The notes under the pieces were generated by a model. That model made no database searches. It saw only the letters and a program-made list of their open reading frames with translations, and was not told where the DNA came from. 64,000 bases of DNA from Mansonella perstans (taxonomy: Eukaryota; Nematoda; Chromadorea; Rhabditida; Onchocercidae), in the NCBI GenBank assembly GCA_037074765.1, contig JBAMDO010000115.1, positions 112,485 through 176,484 on the forward strand, in the 5' to 3' direction. This document shows, piece after piece, positions 36,511 through 48,215 of this stretch. The position numbers and the translations under genes are program-made. Numbering within the stretch: the stretch's first letter is position 1; each line of letters opens with the position of its first letter.

Positions 36511-37986
36511 TTGCCAATCTTGACTTAAGGTTGACATAGTCAGTTTAACAACGAGGAATATTTCAAAAATTTTGTAATGCACACATTAAGATACAAGTAT
36601 CAGTTACTTGTAAATGCAAATAGAACATTGATCATTTGTCTACAGTTTTATACTAAACTAAACAATTACAGAAAGAATTGAAAAACTAACAAAATTGCAT
36701 AAAATAATTATTTATGCAGTGATTTACATTAAAATGCAACATTTGAAACTTGATAAGGCATAGTAATTATGGCAAAATACTTGATAATGAACATTTCCAC
36801 TAAAAATTACTTCATTACAAAGAAAGATTGTGCTGCTAAATTTTCGTGATTTCGAAAAACAAAATGAGTAATTCCTGTTTTCAGTTTGAATGCTTCGCAA
36901 CACTGTTGTTATCCACTTAAAATTTCAACTGCTCTTACATTATGTGTTAAAGTATAATATGATAATACTTTTGAATAACATTAATAACAGTACGATAAAT
37001 AGATAGGAAGTTTATGATTTAAGTAGATAACAGTGCTGCGAAGCATTCAAAAGTAAATAGATAAATTCGCTGCATTCAACGGTACTGAAGAAAAGAAAGA
37101 CGACACGCACGTTAAGTAGTAACTGGTAAAGTAAAATTTCATATCGCAATAAAACAAAGAGGAAATTGAACTGAAAATATTGTTATTGGAAATGCAATGA
37201 ATTCATTATGCAAACGTAAAGCCAACAATAATTATTTTTTTACCATTTCAAATTGGATGAAGTCTCTCGCCTTCAAGTGAACTTGAACTTCAAATTGACC
37301 ATCAATATTGGAGCATATGTAAACATTGAAGGAAATTGAAAATTAATAAAATTAAAAGAAAATCAACAATTCAGTGCCGCCAATTATTTTGAAATAAATG
37401 CGACATTACTCTTGATGACTAATTTATAGATATATAAGTGGACCGAGGCTACAAGGCTCACTCCAACTTGAACGTAGAAAACGCAACAGAACTCCAGAAC
37501 AATGAATATATGATTCTGAGCCAACTGAGATTAAATATGTTTAAATTGCGCCATTCTATCTCTAGCTTAGCAATTTTGAGCATTGGTAATGCTTAACTAC
37601 AATGAAAATATAAATTCAAAACAAAAACACAAAATTATTATGGCTCAAATAAATTTTCTCAGATATGCTTGGAAATTTGATTAGGATAAAACAAAATAAA
37701 ACAAATATTTGACTTACTTTATAAATATATAAATCGGCAAGGATAGGATCAGGAGACATCTTAACGCATAAGCGATCAGCTTAATTAAAGTATGACTATC
37801 AATGAACTATTTTATGAATATAATAACAATGAAGTTTATATCAGATAACACCGTATAATAAAGATTATGTAAAGTATAACTTCGACACAATATTGGTGAA
37901 AAATAACAACGAAGAAATAAAGAATTGACGCGGACACTTAATAGCAAAATGTGAGGATAAGAAGACTTCTGCCATACCATGAACAG
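36511..37986. other. Intergenic between RPC9 and PTGR2-like gene
   Basis: AT-rich. It contains the putative divergent upstream side of RPC9 and the 3' flank of the PTGR2-like gene. No ORF with coding character was seen. Confidence 0.5.
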
Positions 37987-40900
37987 TCATGAATCGTCCA
38001 CTTTGACAATCATTTTGCCAATATTGCAACCATTCAAAAGATCTATAACTGCTTCCGGTGCTCGTTCCAAACCTTCATATACTGTTTCTCTACTCTAGAA
38101 CAAATTTATTTCGCTAATGAAAATAAAAGATGATACTCAAAGAATCAAAATAAATGTGGCAGTACCAAACAGAACTATCTAAAGATATTGAAGAATACAG
38201 AACGATGAAAAGATATAAGTATAAGCTAAATACATCATGCAACTGTTATGAGCAGACATAAAAATACTGGCTTATCAAAAACAGCAAGTCTACCAAAACC
38301 CACAGAATGTAATAAGCGAAAGATCTCCTTTGCTCCTTTCTTATTTTGCAATTAACAAACATATACCTTCAATTTATTCTCCTGCAACCATGTTGAAAGC
38401 TGTGCCACAGATGTATCAATATCATCTTTATATTGCAAAACGATGAATTTCTCTCTGTAAAAATCTATTCAAATTATGAAAATTGATTCAGTTTACAAAA
38501 ATAACATCTACCTTGAATCTTCAATAATTATACCTCTTAATCTTTCTAGCCGCAATAATTTGGGCCGTTTTCTCTGGAAGAGGCGGTGGATTCGGTAAGT
38601 TGGTGTTATACACAGATATTTGACCACATAAAACAACACGGCCACCTTCGTTCATCTTAAAAAAATATACACTCTCGAAAATAAGCATACACAAATACGA
38701 CCTTGCATGATTTAATAATATCACTTTTTCCAATAACAGTTTCGTCATTTAGTGGTTTAAAAACCACTGTGAACACCATAAAATAGTTATAAATAAACAT
38801 GAGATGTCCAGATATACAACAGAGCATCCATTTCTAACCAAAGAATGTACAGATGGACAGATATTTTTTCCAACAAGCAAAATATATAAATGTTGAGTTA
38901 TTGGTCCGGCGATTTGAAGTTAAAGATATTCGAAGATGGTCGAAAATGACAACAGAAAAACTGTAGGTAATGTAATTGGAATAAAAAGCATCAATCTAAT
39001 ATCCTTGTAAAAATTACCTTTTTCTCTGCTAACAACCGTTATTTTTCATAGCTCCAACATATACTGCTATGTCGATTTATAGAACTATCAATTTAAGAAT
39101 GGTTCCTTAAACTAAAAATGAAAGCTTTTGCTCTTTAAAAATTATGAAATAATCACTGTCCCACTTCCTACATGCAGTACATCGAGTAATACTCGTGTAT
39201 CATCAGCCAATAATGAACTAATCATAATGGAAGACATCTTAAGTATTTGCGGCTTCCTTATAATACAATGAAATGAAGCCTACTTAATTTTTACACTGAA
39301 ATATTACAGAAACATCATGTTATGTAGTATAGTCACTGTAACGAAACAATGTATACTGAATATGATGTATACTGTAGATAATACGTATACCGAATTCCGA
39401 AAAAGCGTAACCGATCACTAATACTTAAACCTAATCCACTCTTTTACGGTTATCAAGAATTTTCATAACTGTTACATGGCACTTCTCTTTGTAATAAAGA
39501 TTTAGCATCAATTACAAGCTAAATGCTAGAAACACGAATATTTAACACAGTACGAAGAAAAAGCAACACCTATATATTTATGACTTACCAGTGATATTAC
39601 AGCATCACTCACGAAGCCTCCAACATTATCAAAATATATGTCAACACCTTCCGGGGCAAGCTTATGCAAATGATCAATAACAGATTCTCGCTTGTAATTT
39701 ATCGCACCATCGAAACTCCATTCATTCAATAAAACAGCACATTTCTGGTCTGTACCGCAAATCCCAATCACTTTTGTACAACCATGCAAACGGGCAATCT
39801 AAAATAGTGTTGCGTCTAATATAAAACTTTTCTTTTCACTGTAAAAAAACCGAAAAAATGTAATGGAATATATTATACAATGTAAATAAAAATCCCAATG
39901 AAACAGCCTGATCAATGAACCAAAATAACATCCACTGCAACGCATTCCGTCCCAATAACGCAGCTTTGGCTATATGGAAATAATCGAAATCAATCTCTGA
40001 AAACGCTTCTCATCATACCGTCGACTAACCACTGCTTTCATTTTATCCTGACTAAGCTATCAACAAAACGAATTAAACAAAATGAATAAACTTGTCCAGC
40101 TAATGAACCACATGACCCGGCTGCACCAGAAACGACAAATGTTTGCGGACGTGTTCGATCAATTTCAGCTTTTTTCTGAATACCAAGAAGAGCTGTTAAG
40201 CCGGATAAACCCACACAGCTCAGTATAACTGATGGAGAAAAACCAGGCGGCAAAGTAATCTGGAAACTTTTTAATTACTGAGAGCCATGACAAATTTAAT
40301 TCAATATGAAGAAGCTACCGTACTCCTCTTTTCTTCGATTTTTGCAAATAAAACTTAGGATCTAGTTGCTGCCAGATTTATATTCGGAAATGCTCAGTAT
40401 ATTTTTGACAAAAAAAAATTGCACTGTCAGAATAAATAATACGATTAAGTTTTTTTGCAGCAAAAGTGCAACAAAAGTGCTTGATAGTGGATAAATTTTT
40501 TGTTTCTCCTGCTTTTCCAGATACTGCGAAATTGCTTGTTTACACAAGAAGTTGAAAGATACTTCCATTCTAAAATGGAAATCTGACAAAATGTACAAAA
40601 ATTTAAACAAGGAAGTAAAAAAGCTTGAAATACAAGTTTTTACATTAGAATTTTAAATCAATCTCAAAATTCCGAACGACGATTGATCACTCACCCTTAC
40701 AAGATCAACTTGATCAGCAACAAACAGCCTACTCCATGGCCATAATCGTCCAATACTTGTTACCAAGTCCCCAACTTTGAAAGTGTCGCTAAAATTATCA
40801 TAGCAAAAAATCATTATTCCATATTTCAATATACACTATGATACCCTTAGAAAAAATGAATTCCATGTGCATTCAGAATGATTCAATTTGAAATTTGCAA

Positions 40901-41773
40901 ATCAGCTGTTTATTTTCGGATGAAATAAAATTTTCAAATAATTCCAAAGTCGCATAAAATTTGAAATGTGCATTTTCGATTTATGGAAGATCACCTCTAA
41001 CATACAAACGAAGCAAAACTTACTCAGGTGACACCATTTCGATAATTCCAATTCCTTCCAGACTATCAACTAATTCGCCTATTTCATATGGTGCTAAGTA
41101 ATCAACGCCTGTTGATTTGTTCATCCGACATCGCTAAAAATTAAACAGAAGTGATAAATGTAACTTAAACAAACTGAAGCTCGTATTATAATGGCACTTT
41201 TACATACAATTATTATAAAATCGAGGTTTATATCTGCATTATTATTGACTTATCCTATAATAAATGCCTTTCTCAGAATTCTTAAACTGTATTAGCTAAT
41301 GTAAATCTCACAAATATTTGGTGTAACACCGAATAATTACATTCAAAGCTTGAACTCTATTAAAAGACCTGTGCTGGATCCACTGAAAGGTACAACGTTC
41401 GTACAATACATTGTCCGTTTCCGATATCTAGTCGGTTTGGCGCGAGACAATCCTCACATCGAAAGCAATCCACGGAGGGAAAATTATTTGCTCCTAGAAA
41501 GTAAAAAATAAATGGAAAAAAAGCTCTTAGAATGGCTTATATAAAAAATAAGCATTTCATAAATTTAACTATCACTTAAATGTTCCTATTTATCTTCTCT
41601 ATATGTTTGTCATCTCATTCTTAGTCAATAAGAAGTGATAAATGCGGTAGTAAAATACTTGTGGAAAACTTACCTGGTCGTCGTACAAACACGATCCGTT
41701 TATTGTAAGATAAGGAATTGTTGTTTCGTGAATATGAACAACATTGCGTCTGATTTTTATCCATAAATCCCAT
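37987..41773 (-). CDS. PTGR2-like: Prostaglandin reductase 2-like NADPH oxidoreductase (MDR family)
   Basis: Medium-chain dehydrogenase/reductase of the leukotriene B4 12-hydroxydehydrogenase/prostaglandin reductase type. Known members reduce the double bond of 15-keto-prostaglandins or related enones with NADPH in the cytosol. Nine exons: 41773-41674, 41493-41369, 41133-41024, 40788-40695, 40259-40092, 39798-39589, 38655-38534, 38454-38367, 38094-37987. The phases agree; 374 aa (human PTGR2 351). Landmarks: [43 protein letters not shown], the cofactor loop [24 protein letters not shown]-like [29 protein letters not shown] and a C-terminal GKMIVKV. The first 25-30 residues extend beyond the vertebrate enzyme and are rich in Asn/Ser. 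A second in-frame ATG at 41764 is an alternative start. Confidence 0.94.
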
Positions 41774-43677
41774 ATTCTTTTATTTAGATACCGTAAATGA
41801 ATGTAAAATTAACTAAAAGAAAAAATCATGTAATATATGAAATTAAATTTCAATTAAAAAGTAGTGCGAAATTTAGGAAAAACAAAACAATATGACAATC
41901 GATGATATTTACGCAAAATTGCCGTATTATTACTAAAAATACAACAAATGCTACATTATACTTGATCCAATGATTCAGATATGGTAACATGATAATATGA
42001 AATATTCTATGATTGTACAATTACTTCGATTATGTAACAAAAAAAACTTACCCCTCATGAAATTTTATTTCCTTTTATTTTGTTTACAATCTTAATGAAT
42101 AAACCACACTATCGTCTTTTTATTTTTATCGTGAATTGAATTTAAAATGATTATGGGAGGATATGGTAATAGAATTGCAATAAGATAGTAGTCAAATTCA
42201 TGACTGACTGACTCATCTTTTTTCATGAATTGATAATTGTCATGAATGATAGATGATATTGATGATTCAATATGAATGATTCAACTTTAATTGTCAAATT
42301 ATTTACATGAAAATTATTATTATTACTAATCTGTTTGTAATTTTGCTGATTCTTCTATAATATTCATGTTGCCTTTTATTAAGTATTTTCATAGCAAAAA
42401 CTCCAATTTTTCGTCCTCCTTTTCTAATTTTAACTAAATGAAAGATGAAAGAATGGAATATAATTTAGGTTATACCAAAATATGTCAATTTTAACAATTT
42501 TGGATAGAAAAAGGATAGTACAGAGAAAAAATGACTAAGAAAAAAATTATAAATAATGAGATGAATGAACAAAGAGAAAAACAAAAATGTAAAAGCATAA
42601 TAAAATAACAAAATGGTAAAATTTGTGTAATGTAAGAATTGAGAAATGTTCAATGTTTGAGAAAATCGAACAGACAGAAATATATCTAAATTATGTTTAA
42701 TTTAAATAGCATAATTAACAGCGAGAAAAAAAACAGTTATAAAGTTAAGCGTTGATAAGATTATCTGTTATATAAATTTATATATGTAAAACTAAATAAT
42801 ATAAGAAATAATTTAATGAAGCGGGAAAAAAAAGAAAAATATACTGATATATTCAAAAAATTTTTGCAAACCTAATATTATTGTATATGCAATATTCTAC
42901 AATATTTCGTTCACTGTTTATTTTAGCATCATTAGCAATACGTGAAGATTACGATGTTAATTAATAAGTGAACCTAGAATAAAATCATATTTCAATGTTG
43001 TTTTTATGAGTGACATTTAAAAGAGTTGCAATAGTGAATTTTAAGATTGAATAAGACAAAAGGTCAGCATTTTTCTAAATTTAAATTTTAAAATATCAAT
43101 GACACTTCAGAATGGTAATGCAAATATGATGCTGATAGCAGGTTCGAATTTCCACTTATTCTAATCATCTCAAAATTACTATCAAAATGGAAAAATCATA
43201 ACTGCCAAAATCAGAAACAATCCATAACAGACAGAGTAACACAGAATCACACAGCGAAACTTTAAATCCTTTTGCAACAAACTTTTCCCATAAAGTTAAT
43301 TTAGGTTATTTTCATTTAGTTGAGGGGACTTTTCGTTTTTCGTTGTCTTTTTAGAATTATATTTCAGTTAGCACAAATGTATTATTTATATTGCGATGAT
43401 TAGCTAATTAGATTAAAATCTAGTCAGAGTAATCCTGAAATGTTATGATATGCAAATTAATTGCTGCTCTTTGAAGCTAAAAAAAGATAATGATTAAAAA
43501 ATTTTGAAAATGAAAGTTCTAAAAAAAGATCTATAATTATTTACAGAATGTTATTTCTCGTATCGTACTGAATTGATTTCCATTATTTCAATATTCCAAT
43601 TTTTTTTCATTGATCGAATTTAAATCCATTCATCGATTGTTTTAAATAAAATGAGAAAAATTTTTGGCAATGATTAC
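41774..43677. other. Upstream flank of PTGR2-like gene, up to the LTR element
   Basis: AT-rich, no supported gene. The last five bases (ATTAC, 43673-43677) are the left copy of the target duplication of the retrotransposon. Confidence 0.55.
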
Positions 43678-44317
43678 TGCCGCGAAAATTGCGAAATTTA
43701 AAATAAACCTAATATCAATTAAAGAGGAATAAATTCTATATTAGTCAGCTATCTCATTCATCATTTGTTTAAATTACATTCACTATGATTTTTGGTCCAT
43801 TATATTAACATATTTAGTCACTCCATCTTCTTTCCCCCTATCACTGTCATCCCTCTACTATCATTATGATCTTTGGACATTGTAGTCTCCATCTCATCTT
43901 CTCCGCCATATATAAACTGTCAAATCTTCCACAAACATTAGTAAATGCTTTCAACAGGTCCAGACTGGTTGGTATCAATCCAGCTCCCCCTTTTTTTATT
44001 ATATCAACTTTTTCTTATACGATTTGCTTCGCGTTTTTTTTGTATTATCATTATAATTCGCGTTTGTTAATGTTATTTAATAAAAGGTTTAATTACCCAA
44101 GTTTGAGGTGAGAACACAATCCAACTCAACTCAACTCAACGCAGATAACTCAATACAACAGTTTAATAACCAAGTTTGAGGGTTCTCATAAATCAATTCA
44201 ATCAAATCACAAATCTCATCCCACACACACAACCAATTCTACTATCATAACAATTCCTAAACAAAACGTTAGGAAACATTACTCACAAGTTGACCTCTCA
44301 TACAAACTTTCACAACA
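43678..44317 (+). repeat. 5' LTR of the BEL/Pao element
   Basis: 640 bp, TG...CA. It contains a TATA-like ATATATAAA at 43918-43926, AATAAA at 44079-44084, the SL1-identical 22 nt at 44086-44107, a CAACT-rich stretch (about 44122-44140) and a second, imperfect SL1-like copy at 44160-44180. Confidence 0.93.
44086..44107 (+). promoter_or_regulatory. Exact SL1 spliced-leader sequence inside the 5' LTR
   Basis: The 22 nt begin GGTTTAATTACC and end AAGTTTGAG, identical to the nematode SL1 leader. They are followed by GTGAGA, a plausible 5' splice site, as in an SL RNA gene. The nearest good acceptor (TTTCACAACAG, ending 44318) precedes the primer-binding site and gag. The same 22 nt occur in the 3' LTR at 48601-48622. 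Confidence 0.92.
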
Positions 44318-44326
44318 GAAATTTTT

Positions 44327-44346
44327 TGGTGCCACGAGCCGGGAAC
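44327..44346 (+). other. Primer-binding site of the BEL/Pao element
   Basis: TGGTGCCACGAGCCGGGAAC starts 9 bp after the LTR. It begins TGG, as needed to pair with a tRNA CCA end. TGGTGCC...CGGGA resembles primer sites of other BEL/Pao elements. The preceding AATTTTTTGG resembles an Sm-site core, possibly by chance. Confidence 0.75.
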
Positions 44347-44353
44347 GTACGAA

Positions 44354-45706
44354 ATGTCGACTTCACTCAATCAATCAGCCCAGCCAGTGATCGAAAGGAT
44401 AATCGAACTTCTGGAAGAAATGAAGAAGCTCGATTTATCACAACCAGATCGAAACTTGCCATTGGAAGAACAAAAAGGGCAATACGAACACAAGAAACGA
44501 ATGGTGAAAGACAAAGCTAATCGATTGGAGATGAACGTTAGCAACTTGGAAATGATTAATCAAAAATGGCTGGATCTCATACAACACACCAGTATAATAG
44601 GAAAGAAGAAGGAAGAAGAAGAAAAGTATGAAAAAATGGTCAACGATAAAGAAGGTATTGTACGCATGATTAATAAGGGTGAAGAAGCTATTATTACTCT
44701 CAATTCATTATATAATGAATTGGAATTAGCCTTTCAAGAAGAAAAGTCACTGGCTACTATGGAAAAGGAAATGGTTAAACCCTCACCTATTGGTCATTTA
44801 ACAATAAATCTACCAAAGTTTAGTGGAGATATAAAGCTTTGGAGAGAATTTTGGAATAGCTTCAATTCAGCTATACACCATCAGCAAATCCCAGATATTC
44901 AAAAACTTATTTATTTGATATCATGCTTAAAAGGAGAAGCATTGGATGCTATAAGAGGATTCGATGTAGCTCCTGAGAATTATGAATTAATGAGACAAGT
45001 TTTAATCGAAAAATATGGTAATCAGGCAACCATCAGGAAATTATTATATAGTGAATTCTATTCCATTCAACGCAGCGACAAAGAATGGAAAACAAGAGTC
45101 GAAGAGATGGAAAAAACTCTTCAACAATTAGAAGCAATGGGCGACAATCTGGAACATCCCATTATTGAAACAAAGATCGAAAATATACTACCACCATGGA
45201 TTTTGGAAAAAGTCTACCAGATGAAGGAAGAAAGAGAATCCTGGACAGTAAATAGCTTACGAAAATTTCTAATGACATTAATTCACAGAAGCGAAGAAGT
45301 GAGTAGAAGTCAAAAACCCCAGCAGGAATTAAGTCCAAAAAGAGTACCTCATTTTCAAAAGGGAAGAGGAACCTCTGCCTTATTTATAACGAAACAAACA
45401 AATGAGGTAAAAAACCCTCAGTCAAGCAATAATTCAAAGGTCAACAAGGAAAAAAGACCTTGTATATTTTGCAACGAAAACCACTGGGATAACGAATGCC
45501 CAAAGTACACTACGGCCAAACAACGATACGAACGCCTGAAGGAATTCAAGGCGTGCACTAACTGCTTCTGTACGAAACATTCAACAAGTGACTGCAATCA
45601 AAGGAAACGAACATGTTTCCACTGCAAAGACCAACACAATACAGCATTATGCTATAAGACATATTGCTCGACTAATAATGGTTCCAACAAGAAGAAACAA
45701 ATTTGA
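44354..45706 (+). CDS. gag: BEL/Pao gag protein (capsid region plus three zinc knuckles)
   Basis: 450 aa, uninterrupted. Residues 1-140 are charged and probably coiled-coil (KKKEEEEKYEKM). Residues of about 150-320 are the DUF1759-type gag core (INLPKFSGDIKLWREFW, LISCLKGEALDAI, ATIRKLLYSEFY, LEAMGDNLEHP). The C-terminus has three CCHC knuckles: CIFCNENHWDNEC, CTNCFCTKHSTSDC and CFHCKDQHNTALC. It should package element RNA into particles. The ATG lies 8 bp after the primer-binding site. The frame ends TGA at 45704, and the protease region lies in the -1 frame with no convincing slippery site. Intact gag with missing pol suits a non-autonomous element. Confidence 0.92.
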   Translation: MSTSLNQSAQPVIERIIELLEEMKKLDLSQPDRNLPLEEQKGQYEHKKRMVKDKANRLEMNVSNLEMINQKWLDLIQHTSIIGKKKEEEEKYEKMVNDKEGIVRMINKGEEAIITLNSLYNELELAFQEEKSLATMEKEMVKPSPIGHLTINLPKFSGDIKLWREFWNSFNSAIHHQQIPDIQKLIYLISCLKGEALDAIRGFDVAPENYELMRQVLIEKYGNQATIRKLLYSEFYSIQRSDKEWKTRVEEMEKTLQQLEAMGDNLEHPIIETKIENILPPWILEKVYQMKEERESWTVNSLRKFLMTLIHRSEEVSRSQKPQQELSPKRVPHFQKGRGTSALFITKQTNEVKNPQSSNNSKVNKEKRPCIFCNENHWDNECPKYTTAKQRYERLKEFKACTNCFCTKHSTSDCNQRKRTCFHCKDQHNTALCYKTYCSTNNGSNKKKQI

Positions 45707-46425
45707 CAATCATTATAAATTCACTAAATCAACCAATTAGCCATCAAGGTAAGAAGGTTCTATTAATATGTAAAGAAATCGAAGCAGTCAACCCAAGTAA
45801 GCTGGAGATCCAAGAAGACGCCTTCGTATTATTCAATCCAGGCTCCCAATCATCATTCATCACAAAAAAGTTAGCCAGTCGTCTCCATTTAACGGAAAAT
45901 GCAAAGGAAGAATTGAAACTTTTTTCCTTTGGTAACCAATTTCCCAAGGTTTATCAAACTAACAAGGTAAACGTGGGAATAAGAAGTATCGGATCCAAAA
46001 TCATAAATATTAATGCTTATGCATTAGATTATTTAACGGATAAACTACAAATTATTAATCCAACTTCTTACGATGTGAATTCCATCACACGTCAGAAACA
46101 ATTAGACGAGTCGGAAGGATATTGGAGACGACCCGACATCATAATCGGAGTAGACCACTTCTTCGAGTTTATGCAACCACACAAAGTCCACAGTATGTCA
46201 TCGGGTTTTTACCTACTTCATACCAAGGTAGGACCGATAATAACAGGCTATGGATATATCAATATGACGTGTGAATCTGATAGTGGCAATTCCATTAATG
46301 TAGCCACTATCATCACTAATCCAAACATAGATCAGTTTTGGAAATTGGAACAACCAACTGATCAAGAAGGAAAAGTTCTCATACCAGACCAGACCAATAA
46401 ATATTTTGTATCCTCTAGAAGTTGA
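45703..46425 (+). pseudogene. BEL/Pao A16-type protease region, catalytic Asp lost, pol truncated
   Basis: Open for about 240 codons in the -1 frame relative to gag; no ATG start is evident. It resembles the DUF1758/peptidase A16 region of BEL/Pao pol: NPGSQSSFITKKLA stands where family members usually have a D[ST]GSQ.SFI catalytic motif, followed by RPDIIIGVDHF and a DQFWKLE near the end. After FWKLE, where reverse transcriptase normally begins, the sequence goes within about 20 codons to an integrase-end-like segment (RPINILYPLE, in the next frame at about 46,396). The intervening pol domains are deleted. The Asp-to-Asn change suggests the protease is inactive. Not reconstructed further. 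Confidence 0.78.
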
Positions 46426-48215
46426 GGATAACGAAACTATTCAACAACCAACTCCTCAAACCCCAATTCAAATTATAGAACCGGAGGAACCAATTGCTAC
46501 AACAACCAGAGCAGCCACTCAGAAACGAAATGAAATACAACCAATTTCTAAGACAATAATGAATTGTCTATATATAATGGCGCTGTTTCTCACAACCGCA
46601 GTCGAGACAAACTCCAAGCAAGACTGTAAATGGATAACAGATACTCCCTTTAATATGCCACAAAAATGGAACTGTAACGAATTTACTCATCAAAATGTCA
46701 CATTGACACAAGTCACAGTTTACACTCGGACTCACGCTCGGATACCTGCAATCAAATGTAGCAATATTACGCGAACGGTATGTACCAAGGCCTTTCTGCG
46801 ACTATCCTTGTCAGTAGTTTCAGACGAAACTATTACTTCTCCTATATCTTACCATTTATGTACAAATTTACACGACCAGAAGGAATTAACTGGATCACCG
46901 TTAAAAAGAATCAAGCCGAATAAATGGACAACGAACAACAATGTACAATATTCCTACGGTTGGCTCGGAACAAAATGTCAATCTACCACTAATTACGTAA
47001 TAGAAGAGGGATCACTCCTCCTTTATGATGGTAAGGGATTACTATCGGATCTCGATGATACAAACCAATGCCGAACACAAAGTGGTAAGTGTGTATTGCA
47101 AACAAGTATCATACTGTGAAACAATACCCGGGCAACCAGTAAATGCCTTTATAAAAGAATCCCTTTATAAAAGAAGTAAATGCCTTTATAAAGGGAGATA
47201 TAACGCCCAAATATATGAGAAGCATGTGATGATAGATGATCTGCAAACATCATTCACCTTTGAGAGGAATGAGAAGCTACAAGATACAACTTGTAACTTT
47301 TCTAACCCTCATCTTACGAATGGAGACATAATCATCGATGAAGGAGTCGATCAATGGCAATCAAAGGATACGATGAACTCGGATTCCAAAGATCAGTTAA
47401 TTATGAAGGAATTAAGCAGCGACGGCGAAAATAAGTCAAGTAAATTTGATCCAGAGAATATTAAATTTCAGTATATTTTTGATGTTGTAAACTTACAATT
47501 TAAGCAAAAATTAATTGAGACACAACTACGAAGTTGTGAAAATAGAAATAACTTATTACTTCTAATAGAATGGTTATCTACTAGCAACCCAACCTTAGCA
47601 GCTAAATTATTACTCCAAAGAAGTGATATTATAGCTAATAGAGTTGATAATAAGTTATATATAGCATCTTGTAATGTTAACAAGTCTGAATGGAGAAGAG
47701 TTGAATTCAAAGCAGGCATAGTTAGCAAATTCGAAATTGAAAGAATTAATGCAGAACTTGAAATCTTAGCTCAAAGACACGAAATTATCAACTTAAGAAC
47801 TAATCTACCAAGATCAAAGTTATTCTGGGCAGAAGTAGAAGAACAAGGAGAACAGTTAATTGAACAACTTACAGCACAAATAGAGAAAACTACGGACACA
47901 ATAGAAGAAGAACTAGCACACGCAATAGCTCATTGGAAGCTCATTACTATTGGTGTAACTAGTTCTATAATTTTGTTTACGATAATTGTTGTAGAAGTGA
48001 AATTTAAATTGATTCACTTCGTTTTTCATTTTCTATGTCATAACAAAACAAAAAACATGGAATTCATTCCCAATAGAATGGTCCAAATTCCTTTAAATGA
48101 AAATAACGATAAAATTTCCTGTGATCGTTATCTTTTACCCTATATTCCAATCATCCATTCTACAAACTCATCAACCCCCCTCTCTCTGGAATGTCGCGAA
48201 AATCGCGAAATTTAA
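46406..48215 (+). pseudogene. BEL/Pao pol C-terminus and env-like region, frameshifted
   Basis: The first frame (to 47119) starts with the pol-end motif LYPLE. A hydrophobic signal-like stretch (CLYIMALFLTTAV) follows, then a Cys- and Thr-rich region with N-glycosylation sequons (NVT, NIT). It stops at 47119. The reading continues in the frame open at 47025-48215, with a heptad-like helical stretch and a C-terminal membrane anchor (LITIGVTSSIILFTIIVV). A small triplication of a CCTTTATAAA unit (47138-47190) lies just after the frame change. This is consistent with an envelope-like glycoprotein gene, now broken. It is described only, not restored. Confidence 0.72.

Noticed and set aside
43866..44111. 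81-codon ORF in the 5' LTR and 65-codon ORF in the 3' LTR
   Set aside because: They lie across LTR promoter and SL1 sequence, differ in length between LTRs because of an indel, and show no protein family features.
44319..44330. Sm-binding-like AATTTTTTGG after the 5' LTR, as part of a complete SL RNA gene
   Set aside because: The distance from the SL1 donor (about 210 bp) is twice that of a normal SL RNA, and the site lies in the primer-binding region. It is more likely chance.
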